This document shows positions 57,355 to 64,000 of a stretch of 64,000 nucleotides of DNA, in pieces (position 1 is the stretch's first letter; each line of letters begins with the position of its first letter). A program made the position numbers and the translations under genes. Source of the stretch: Thermus aquaticus (lineage in GTDB: Bacteria; Deinococcota; Deinococci; Deinococcales; Thermaceae); NCBI RefSeq assembly GCF_001280255.1, contig NZ_LHCI01000106.1, positions 586,737-650,736 of the forward strand, in the 5' to 3' direction. The notes under the pieces were generated by a model. The model was given only the letters and a program-made list of their open reading frames with translations. It was not told the origin of the DNA and ran no database searches.

Positions 57355-58539
57355 GTGCAGGAGCTGAAAGTCCCCTCTGTGGGCGAGTCCATCGTGGAAG
57401 TGGAGATCGGCGCCTGGCTGAAGAAGGAGGGCGAGGCCTTCCAGGCCGACGAGCCCTTGGTGGAGCTCATCACCGACAAGGCCACCCTGGAGCTCCCCGC
57501 CCCCTTCGCCGGGACCCTGAAGAAGATCCTGAAGGCCCAGGGCGAGACGGCCCGGGTGGGGGAGGCCATCGCCCTCCTGGAGGAGGGGAAGGTGGAGGCG
57601 CAGGTCCAGGCGCCCACCCAGGCTCCTGAGGAGGCTTCCCCGGAGCCCCTGGCCATGCCTGCCGCCGAGCGGCTCATGCGGGAGGCGGGGGTCTCCCCCA
57701 AGGAGGTGGTGGGCACCGGCCTGGGCGGCCGCATCCTCAAGGAGGACGTGGAGCGCCACCTGGAGGCGCGGAAAGCCCCTCCCATGCCCGCCGAGCCTGC
57801 GCCGCCCCCTTCCCCTCAGGCCCCCGCCGATAAGCCCTGGCGGGTGGACGAGGCCGTGCCCATGACCCCCCTCCGCCGCCGCATCGCCGAGAGGCTCCTC
57901 CAGGCCCGCCAGACCACGGCCATGCTGACCACCTTCAACGAGGCCGACATGTCGGCGGTCATCGCCCTGAGGCGGGAGCTGGGGGAGGCCTTCCAGAAGA
58001 AGCACGGGGTCAAGCTGGGCTTCATGAGCTTCTTCGTCAAGGCCGTGGTCCAGGCCCTGAAGGAGATCCCCGAGCTGAACGCCGAGATCCGCGACAATAC
58101 CATCGTCTACCACCGCTACTACGACATCGGCATCGCCGTGGGGGGCGGGGAGGGGCTGGTGGTGCCCGTCCTGAGGGACGCCGACCGCCTCTCCTTCGCC
58201 GAGATAGAGAGGCAGATCGCCGACTTCGCCGAACGGGCAAGGGCCAGGAAGCTCAAGCCCGAGGAGCTCATGGGGGGCACCTTCACCATCACCAACGGGG
58301 GGATCTACGGCTCCTTAAACTCCACCCCCCTCCTCAACCCGCCCCAGGTGGGGATTCTGGGCATGCACGCCATCCAGGAAAGGCCCGTGGCCCGGGAGGG
58401 CCAGGTGGTCATCCGCCCCATGATGTACCTGGCCCTCTCCTACGACCACCGCATCGTGGACGGGAGGGAGGCGGTCACCTTCCTGCGCCGGGTGAAGGAG
58501 CTCATAGAAAACCCCGCCCGGCTCCTTCTGGAGGTGTAG
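57355..58539 (+). CDS. sucB: 2-oxoglutarate dehydrogenase E2 (succinyltransferase)
   Basis: Dihydrolipoyl succinyltransferase core. The 394-residue chain has one lipoyl domain (Lys in [13 protein letters not shown] near residue 42), a subunit-binding domain ([21 protein letters not shown], about 100-135), a linker, and a catalytic domain ending [16 protein letters not shown]. The start is GTG 57355 behind AAGGAGGTCC. It needs lipoate made by LipB and LipA. Confidence 0.95.
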   Translation: MQELKVPSVGESIVEVEIGAWLKKEGEAFQADEPLVELITDKATLELPAPFAGTLKKILKAQGETARVGEAIALLEEGKVEAQVQAPTQAPEEASPEPLAMPAAERLMREAGVSPKEVVGTGLGGRILKEDVERHLEARKAPPMPAEPAPPPSPQAPADKPWRVDEAVPMTPLRRRIAERLLQARQTTAMLTTFNEADMSAVIALRRELGEAFQKKHGVKLGFMSFFVKAVVQALKEIPELNAEIRDNTIVYHRYYDIGIAVGGGEGLVVPVLRDADRLSFAEIERQIADFAERARARKLKPEELMGGTFTITNGGIYGSLNSTPLLNPPQVGILGMHAIQERPVAREGQVVIRPMMYLALSYDHRIVDGREAVTFLRRVKELIENPARLLLEV

Positions 58540-58540
58540 C

Positions 58541-59908
58541 GTGTACGACCTCCTGGTGATCGGGGCCGGGCCCGGCGGGTACGTGGCCGCCATCCGGGCG
58601 GCCCAGCTGGGGATGCGGGTGGGGGTGGTGGAGAAGGAGAAGGCCCTGGGGGGGACCTGCCTCAGGGTGGGGTGCATCCCCTCCAAGGCGCTTCTGGAGA
58701 CCACCGAGCGCATCTACGAGGTGAAAAAGGGCCTCCTTGGGGCCAGGGTCCAGGGCCTCGAGGTGGACCTGAAGGCCCTCATGGCCCACAAGGACAAGGT
58801 GGTCCAGGCCAACACCCAGGGGATTGAGTTCCTCTTCAAGAAAAACGGCATCGCCCGCCACCTGGGCACGGCCCGCTTCCTCTCCGAGAGGAAGGTCCTG
58901 GTGGAGGAGACGGGGGAGGAGCTCTCGGCCCGCTTTTTCCTCATCGCCACCGGTTCGGCTCCCCTCATTCCCCCCTGGGCCCAGGTGGACGGGGAAAGGG
59001 TGGTGACCTCCACCGAGGCCCTTTCCTTCCCCGAGGTGCCGGAGAGGCTCATCGTGGTGGGGGGTGGGGTCATCGGCCTCGAGCTCGGCGTGGTCTGGCA
59101 CCGCCTGGGGGCCGAGGTGGTGGTCCTGGAGTACATGGACCGGATCCTGCCCACCATGGACGCCGAGCTTTCCCGGGCGGCGGAAAAGGTCTTTAGAAAG
59201 GAGGGCCTCACCATCCGCACGGGGGTGCGGGTCACCGCCGTGCTGCCCCAGGCTAAGGGGGCCCGGGTGGAGCTGGAAGGCGGGGAGGTTCTGGAGGCGG
59301 ACCGGGTGCTTTTGGCCGTGGGCCGGAGGCCCTACACCGAGGGGCTTGGCCTGGAAAACGCCGGGCTTTTCACCGACGAAAGGGGCCGGATCCCCGTGGA
59401 CGAGCACCTAAGGACCAAGCTTCCCCACATCTACGCCATTGGGGACGTGATCCGGGGTCCCATGCTGGCCCACAAGGCTAGCGAGGAGGGCATCGCCGCG
59501 GTGGAGCACATGGCGAAGGGCTTTGGCCACGTGGACTACCAGGCCATCCCCAGCGTGGTCTACACCCACCCCGAGGTGGCCGGCGTGGGGTATACGGAGG
59601 AGGAGCTGAAGGAAAAGGGCATCCCCTACAAGGTGGGGAGGTTCCCCTACTCTGCCAGCGGCCGCGCCCGGGCCATGGGGGATACGGAAGGGTTTATCAA
59701 GGTCCTGGCCCACGCCAAGACCGACCGCATCCTGGGGGTCCACGGGATCGGGGCCCGGGTGGGGGACGTCCTGGCCGAGGCGGCCTTGGCCATCTTCTTC
59801 AAGGCCAGCGCCGAGGACGTGGGCCGCGCCCCCCACGCCCACCCCTCCCTCTCGGAGATCCTCAAGGAGGCCGCCTTGGCGGCGTGGGAGAAGCCCATCC
59901 ACTTTTAA
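58541..59908 (+). CDS. lpdA: dihydrolipoamide dehydrogenase (E3) of the OGDH operon
   Basis: A 455-residue flavoprotein disulfide reductase: FAD loop VIGAGPGGYVAAIRAAQLG, redox pair in CLRVGCIPSKAL, NAD loop VVGGGVIGLELGVVW, and the C-terminal HAHPSLSEILKEAA. Start GTG 58541 is 1 base after the sucB stop. It is about as diverged from the E3 at 36313 as separate complexes usually are. A strong hairpin follows. Confidence 0.94.
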   Translation: MYDLLVIGAGPGGYVAAIRAAQLGMRVGVVEKEKALGGTCLRVGCIPSKALLETTERIYEVKKGLLGARVQGLEVDLKALMAHKDKVVQANTQGIEFLFKKNGIARHLGTARFLSERKVLVEETGEELSARFFLIATGSAPLIPPWAQVDGERVVTSTEALSFPEVPERLIVVGGGVIGLELGVVWHRLGAEVVVLEYMDRILPTMDAELSRAAEKVFRKEGLTIRTGVRVTAVLPQAKGARVELEGGEVLEADRVLLAVGRRPYTEGLGLENAGLFTDERGRIPVDEHLRTKLPHIYAIGDVIRGPMLAHKASEEGIAAVEHMAKGFGHVDYQAIPSVVYTHPEVAGVGYTEEELKEKGIPYKVGRFPYSASGRARAMGDTEGFIKVLAHAKTDRILGVHGIGARVGDVLAEAALAIFFKASAEDVGRAPHAHPSLSEILKEAALAAWEKPIHF

Positions 59909-59918
59909 CCAAAGAACT

Positions 59919-59941
59919 CCCCCCGGGGTTACCCCGGGGGG
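59919..59941. terminator. bidirectional terminator between convergent operons
   Basis: A perfect 10-bp stem CCCCCCGGGG / CCCCGGGGGG with a TTA loop lies between the E3 stop (59908) and the protease stop (59964). There is no T run, but the stem is strong enough to act on both strands. Confidence 0.65.
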
Positions 59942-59963
59942 ACAGCTAGTGGCGGCTCTCCCT

Positions 59964-61613
59964 CTAGGGTTCTCGGGCAAGGAGGCGTACGTACATGAAG
60001 TCGGGTTGGCCTGCGCTGGAGCCTGGCCTGGCCACTATGGTGCCTACGCGGGTGCCCCGGTCCTCCGGCATGCTCCCGGTCACGGCCAGGTCTGGCCCGG
60101 CCACGTAGATCTCGTAGGTGCCCGGGGCGATCTCATAGAACCAGGCCTCGCCGTTTTGATCGGTCTTGGCCCAGTAGATGGGGGTGGGGTCGGTGGGGTC
60201 CCCAGGGCGGAGCCCCTGGCCCCGCAGGATTACGTCCGCTAGGACGCCAGTGAAGACGCCCCGCTCGTTCTGGTACTCCACCTTGATCCTGACCACCGAG
60301 CCCTTCTGAGGTAGGGCGGAGCACCCTTGGGCCAGGAGGTTGGCCAGGTTGCCGACGTTCAGGTGGCCCCAACCCTTTTCCCGGGTGAAGGTCTGTTCCC
60401 AGGTGGTGGTCTCCAGGGCTCGGCGCACCTGGTAGGGGGTGGCGCCTGGGCAGGCCCCTTTCACTAAAGCGGCGGCGGCGGCGGTATAGGGGCCGGAGAA
60501 GGAGGTGCCGGAGATGAGGCCGTATCCGCCGCCGAGCCAAGTGGGGTTGGCCAGAAGGACATCCAGGCCGGGGGCAGCGCTGGAGATGTGGCGACCGTAA
60601 GTGGAGAAGTTGGTCTTGTTGCGGTTGCCGTCGGCGGCCGCAGAGGCGATAATGCCCGGATAGCCCGCCGGGGTGCGCACCTCGTCCTTGTAGGAGTTCC
60701 CGGCGCTGGCCACCACCACCACGCCGTTGGCCAGGGCGTAGTCAAAGGCTTCCTTCACGAGGTTCCCGTATCCCAGACCGCCCCAGGAGTTGTTGAGGAT
60801 CTGGGCCCCGCGGTTGACCGCCCAGACGATGCCCCGGGCGGTGTAGAAGTCCCCCACGTAGTTCGGCTGGAAAATGGCTACCGGGAGGAATTTGGTCCTG
60901 GGCGCGAGGCCCACGATGCCCTGGCCGTCCTTGGCGGCGCTCACCGTGGAGGCCACGAAGGTGCCGTGGGAGATGTTGCTTGCGCCAAGCCCTTGGATGA
61001 AGGCTGTCCAGGTGGAGGCCTGGGTATAGGTGGTGTTGGTGACTGGGTCGTAGGCCAGCCCCGCCCAGTTGGCGGCTAGGTCGGGGTGGGTAACGTCAGC
61101 GGGATCGTCAATGATAGCCACGGTCACCCCTTCCCCAAAGAAGCCGCGGTCCCAAGCAGGTCTGGCGTTCAGGTGGCGGGGGTCCAGGGCGTATTGGGGC
61201 AGCTGGTCAAAGATCTGGTCGGGAGGGTTGCCCAGGGGCGCAAGCCCCCCTCCGCCAGCCCGCCTCTGCACCACTGGGTCGTCCTTAGGGGCCAGGGCCA
61301 TGGCCAGGTGGGGCTCGGCGTACCGCAGGCCCGGAAGCCCCTTCAAGGCTTTGCTGGCCTTCAAAGCATCCCCGGGCACCCGGAGGAGGGCAGCGCGAAG
61401 CTCGGGGATGCGGGCGATCTCCGTGGCGCCTAGCTTGCGGATGGCCTCCTGCAGGGCGGCCTCGTCCTGGTAGGCCACCACCACCTCGTTTTGGACGTAG
61501 GTGAGGTTCTCGCCCGAAGCCAGGGTAGGGTTGGGGTTTTGGGGAGGCCGGATGGCGTTTTGGTTGCACGCCGCCAAAAGGCCTAGAAGAGCAAGGGTCC
61601 AAAGCTTCCTCAT
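59964..61613 (-). CDS. lipoprotein subtilisin-like serine protease
   Basis: A 549-residue S8 peptidase. A lipoprotein signal ends at Cys16 (LLAACNQ). A propeptide spans about 35-105 (VVVAYQDEAALQEAIRKLGATEIARIPE). The catalytic domain has Asp169/170 (VAIIDDPADVTHPD), His216 (SHGTFVAS), oxyanion Asn306 (SAGNSYKD) and Ser371 (GTSFSG). A C-terminal beta domain (about 450-549, GVFTGVLADVILRG..GTYEIYVAGPDL) resembles a transthyretin/Cna-B-like fold. It is anchored outside the cytoplasmic membrane or in the outer envelope. It starts 1 base after the stop of the upstream lipoprotein gene, so translation is coupled. Confidence 0.92.
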   Translation of the reverse strand: MRKLWTLALLGLLAACNQNAIRPPQNPNPTLASGENLTYVQNEVVVAYQDEAALQEAIRKLGATEIARIPELRAALLRVPGDALKASKALKGLPGLRYAEPHLAMALAPKDDPVVQRRAGGGGLAPLGNPPDQIFDQLPQYALDPRHLNARPAWDRGFFGEGVTVAIIDDPADVTHPDLAANWAGLAYDPVTNTTYTQASTWTAFIQGLGASNISHGTFVASTVSAAKDGQGIVGLAPRTKFLPVAIFQPNYVGDFYTARGIVWAVNRGAQILNNSWGGLGYGNLVKEAFDYALANGVVVVASAGNSYKDEVRTPAGYPGIIASAAADGNRNKTNFSTYGRHISSAAPGLDVLLANPTWLGGGYGLISGTSFSGPYTAAAAALVKGACPGATPYQVRRALETTTWEQTFTREKGWGHLNVGNLANLLAQGCSALPQKGSVVRIKVEYQNERGVFTGVLADVILRGQGLRPGDPTDPTPIYWAKTDQNGEAWFYEIAPGTYEIYVAGPDLAVTGSMPEDRGTRVGTIVARPGSSAGQPDFMYVRLLAREP

Positions 61614-61614
61614 C

Positions 61615-63657
61615 TCACTCCCCCGTGGTGAAGTCAAAGACCTGGGTCCCAGGGCGGGTTATGCGAATAAAGGAGGTGGAGCTGGGCCAGGTCTGGACGC
61701 TGTAGGCCGAAACTCGGTAACCCTCGGCGGGGTTGTACTTGTAGGCGTAGCTCACCCAAAGCTGCCAGGCGTAAGTGCGGAAGCTTTGGAGCTGGGGAAG
61801 GAGCGCCTGGCCGTCAAAGTTGTAGGGCAAGGTGAAGGTGTTCCGGGTGAGGTCAACTGGCACTGCGTTGGGCTTGGCGGGATTTATCAGGCCTGCTGTG
61901 TCGGTGTACACGGTAAAGGTGTTGTTAGGAAAACCGTAGACCAAGGCCTCTCCCTGCGGCACCCCATTCCCCTGAGGCCCGGTGCCGAACTCCACAAAGA
62001 GGAGGAAGCCGCCGAGGGTTTGCCAGGCCACCCCTACCCAGGGGTCCCGAGTGCCGGTCAGGGTGTCCCAGAGAACCAGGTTGTAGGCGGCTCCATCAGC
62101 CCCGGCAGCCAGCTGGGGATGGCCGATGGTGAAGTCTGGGGTTCTGGGGACGCCCGTGGTCTCGTCGGCAGGGCTCAGGAGGGGTGCGAAGAAGGGAGGC
62201 AGGGGCGTAGTGGAGCTAGGCGCGCTTTCGGCCCGGTTGGCCCCTCGGGCCACCACCCGGTAATAGTAGGTCTGGCCGGGGGTGAGGTCGGGGGAGGCGT
62301 CGCGGAAGAAGAAGGGCCGGTCAAAGGGGTTGGTGGGGCAGCTGGTGCTGCGGGCGCCGCCCACCGTGCCCACCCGAGTCCAGTTCTGCCCGTCTTCGGA
62401 GCGCTCAATGTCAAAGGCAAAAGGAGTGGCCGTCGCCGTGTAGCACCAGCGCACCTCCACGTAGAGGTTGCTGCCCTCGGGCACGGCGCTGAGGTCCAAG
62501 GGCATATCCCCCACCTGGCCCTTACCCAAAGGCACGGTCAGGTTGAGGGGGGTCTCTGCCCGGAAGAAGCCCACGGCCTCGGTTAGGGTTATGGCCATAG
62601 CAGCCACTCCTGTGGGGGCGGAGACGGTGTTGTTCTGGGTGGGGGAGGTGTTCACGAAGGTTATGGGCACGATGTAGTGGCTCCGGTTGTTGTTGAAGTC
62701 GTAGGCTACCACTTCCAGGAACACCCGCTCGCCGCTGGCGCTACCCAGCCCGGCTACGGCGGTGCCGGAAAGGGTTTGGTTACCCGTGTCCTCCACCTCA
62801 CTGAAGATGCGCCGCGAAGAGGTGGCCGTGTTAGAGAGGAAGGCGGATCCCGGGGTCCGGCCCAAGGCCACGTAGATGAAGCGCATGGGCCTCACGAAGT
62901 CCCTTGTGGCGTCCACCTGGACCCGGAAGGGGATGGTGTTGGTGAAGGTGCCGCCTTCCAAAGGCTGGCTGCCGTCCTGGGTGATGACCAGGGTGGGCGG
63001 GGTGGTGCTGGCGCTAGCATCAAAGGCGGGCTTTTGGATGATGCGCACAAAGCCCATCTCCGGCACCCGGACCCCTTCTACAAAGCTCCCCGCCATGCCC
63101 GGCTTCTGGACCTCGAGGCGGTAGGTGTCCGCGGGGATATTGGCGAAGGTGAACGCCCCTTGGGCGTCCGTGGTGGTGGTGGCCACCAGGGTGCCGCCCC
63201 GCATGAGCCGGACCTGGCTCCCGGCAACGGGGCCGCCGGCGTTCTCGCTGACCACCATTCCGGAGAGGGTTTCCGTGCCCGTCGGGCCAGTTACCTTGAG
63301 GCTCAAAGACGCGGTCTTGTTCAGGTTCCCCGAGGTGGCCTTGATCTGCAGGTCGTAATCACCGGCGTTTACCGTGCTATCCACGTCAACGGTGAGGGTC
63401 TGGGTCACGGGGCCCGACCCGGTCACGCTGACGCTGCTGGGGGAGAGGGTTACACCGCTGGGAGCGCCCACCAGCTCCAGGTTCACCGTCCCGGCGAAGC
63501 CGTTCTGGGGGGTGATGGTCAGCCGGGTGGTGCCGCTAGACCCCTGCTGGACCGTGAGGCTCGTGGGGTTGAGGGAGATGGTGAAGTCGGGGGGCCTGGA
63601 GCATGCGGTTAGGACAGCGCCTAGGGCTAGTAGAGCCAGGATAAAGGCTTTTCTCAT
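61615..63657 (-). CDS. large multidomain lipoprotein with Ig-like and FN3-like domains
   Basis: A 680-residue surface lipoprotein; Cys19 is the lipidation site (AVLTACSRP). Residues about 22-125 form an Ig-like beta domain (ISLNPTSLTVQQGSSGT..TLTITPQNGFAGTV pattern). About 130-215 is a carboxypeptidase-regulatory-like domain (SGMVVSENAGGPVAGSQVRL). The middle part is beta-rich, with an FN3-like domain near 400-500 (DLTPGQTYYYRVVARGANRAESAPSS) and a C-terminal domain rich in Tyr and Asn. Its composition is less GC-biased than its neighbours. The function is unknown; it may bind or present the substrate of the protease translated after it. Confidence 0.75.
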   Translation of the reverse strand: MRKAFILALLALGAVLTACSRPPDFTISLNPTSLTVQQGSSGTTRLTITPQNGFAGTVNLELVGAPSGVTLSPSSVSVTGSGPVTQTLTVDVDSTVNAGDYDLQIKATSGNLNKTASLSLKVTGPTGTETLSGMVVSENAGGPVAGSQVRLMRGGTLVATTTTDAQGAFTFANIPADTYRLEVQKPGMAGSFVEGVRVPEMGFVRIIQKPAFDASASTTPPTLVITQDGSQPLEGGTFTNTIPFRVQVDATRDFVRPMRFIYVALGRTPGSAFLSNTATSSRRIFSEVEDTGNQTLSGTAVAGLGSASGERVFLEVVAYDFNNNRSHYIVPITFVNTSPTQNNTVSAPTGVAAMAITLTEAVGFFRAETPLNLTVPLGKGQVGDMPLDLSAVPEGSNLYVEVRWCYTATATPFAFDIERSEDGQNWTRVGTVGGARSTSCPTNPFDRPFFFRDASPDLTPGQTYYYRVVARGANRAESAPSSTTPLPPFFAPLLSPADETTGVPRTPDFTIGHPQLAAGADGAAYNLVLWDTLTGTRDPWVGVAWQTLGGFLLFVEFGTGPQGNGVPQGEALVYGFPNNTFTVYTDTAGLINPAKPNAVPVDLTRNTFTLPYNFDGQALLPQLQSFRTYAWQLWVSYAYKYNPAEGYRVSAYSVQTWPSSTSFIRITRPGTQVFDFTTGE

Positions 63658-63695
63658 AACCCTTCCTCCTTTGAAGCCTTAGGGTTTCTAAGCAT
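63654..63695 (-). other. possible 13-residue leader ORF, coupled to the lipoprotein gene
   Basis: ATG 63695 is preceded by AAAGGAGG and followed by 12 codons (MLRNPKASKEEGL); its TGA stop overlaps the start codon of the large lipoprotein (TTATGA). A small hairpin, CTTAG-AAACC-CTAAG, lies in its first codons. It could set translation of the downstream gene by coupling. Confidence 0.45.
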
Positions 63696-63740
63696 AGCTT
63701 GCCTCCTTTCGGCCAGATGGGTTTTGGAACCCAAGGGGTT

Positions 63741-63768
63741 TTTATCACTCTAGGGGCCTTGTTGTCAA
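63741..63768 (-). promoter_or_regulatory. promoter of the lipoprotein-protease operon
   Basis: Minus-strand -35 TTGACA (63763-63768, consensus) and -10 GATAAA (63741-63746) with a 16-base spacer. The transcript would begin about 38 bases before the leader ORF. Nothing else was seen in 63696-63784. Confidence 0.65.
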
Positions 63769-63784
63769 GCGCTGAAGCAGGGCT

Positions 63785-64000
63785 TTACCCAAAACTCCTT
63801 CCTCGCCCTCCCTTAGCCTGCTTCAAGAGTTCTTGGGTGACTTCATAGTTGAGCAGGCGAACCAGGCCCCTCAGGAGCAGGTACGGACCATCCCTCTCGC
63901 TGGGCAGCCCCAGCTTGCCCCCGAGCTGCAAAAGAAACCCCTTGAACGGATCCCCCAACCGCTCAACTTCCCAAAGGAACACCGCCAGCCCCAGCAAAAC
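63785..64000 (-). CDS. C-terminal part of an unknown protein, cut by the window edge
   Basis: The frame is open from the window end; the visible 71 codons read VLLGLAVFLWEVERLGDPF, then a basic/Leu-rich stretch (LLLRGLVRLLNYEVTQELLKQAKGGRGRSFG) and a TAA. The start is outside the window. The first part is hydrophobic, and the end is a charged helix. I do not recognise it. Confidence 0.4.
   Translation of the reverse strand, partial: VLLGLAVFLWEVERLGDPFKGFLLQLGGKLGLPSERDGPYLLLRGLVRLLNYEVTQELLKQAKGGRGRSFG

Overview
The window is one very GC-rich bacterial chromosome segment with G or C at nearly every third codon position, short intergenic gaps, many GTG and TTG starts, and many genes whose -10 box sits 6-8 bases before the start codon. 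The alpha-aminoadipate (LysW carrier) lysine pathway, a carboxypeptidase Taq of exactly the Thermus length, a two-OB-fold SSB of Thermus size, the three-subunit PntA/PntB transhydrogenase and paired 2-oxoacid dehydrogenase clusters all point to Thermus or a close relative. The species cannot be fixed from the sequence alone.

Layout. 1-6.4 kb: lysine cluster (hcs end, lysT, lysU, a LysW-like double zinc-ribbon protein, lysW, lysX, lysY, lysZ), with an antisense hicBA pair between hcs and lysT. 6.4-11.7 kb: GH57 branching enzyme, a nitrilase/NAD synthetase pair, a CoA-binding protein, mutY, and a short GidA-related flavoprotein read from a tRNA-Trp promoter. 11.9-15.0 kb: a small CRISPR locus in which a four-repeat array lies between cas1 and cas2, headed by a CARF-HEPN (TIGR02710-type) nuclease gene and lacking any interference module. 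15.0-26.2 kb: LysM-NlpC/P60 hydrolase, nitroreductase, nucleotidyltransferase, prepilin peptidase, carboxypeptidase, MazG-like protein, M42 aminopeptidase, mgsA, comM and three transporters. 26.2-36.2 kb: pnt operon, tRNA-Asn, rpsF-ssb-rpsR-rplI, FMN 2-hydroxyacid dehydrogenase, SDR, lipB-lipA, DUF3054 and a 3-hydroxyisobutyrate dehydrogenase. 36.3-41.6 kb: branched-chain 2-oxoacid dehydrogenase operon with a second hicBA pair embedded in it. 41.7-59.9 kb: rlmH, small enzymes, birA, nucleotidyltransferase, methyltransferase, relA/spoT, a large coiled-coil protein, mscS, hemQ-like genes, ruvA, paaG and the 2-oxoglutarate dehydrogenase operon. 60-64 kb: a lipoprotein subtilase and a large Ig/FN3-type lipoprotein behind a short leader ORF.

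How the genes work together. The left end makes lysine on the LysW carrier. lipA and lipB make the lipoyl cofactor needed by the two E2 proteins in the window (BCKDH and OGDH), each of which has its own E3. The 3-hydroxyisobutyrate dehydrogenase fits valine breakdown next to BCKDH.

The least expected features are: the split CRISPR locus; two families of intergenic hairpin repeats that start exactly at the stop codons of neighbouring genes, one copy of which is spliced in frame into a nucleotidyltransferase; an internal duplication in the prepilin peptidase; the LysW paralogue; and the coupled lipoprotein-protease unit. No rRNA, insertion sequence, transposase, prophage or replication origin was seen.
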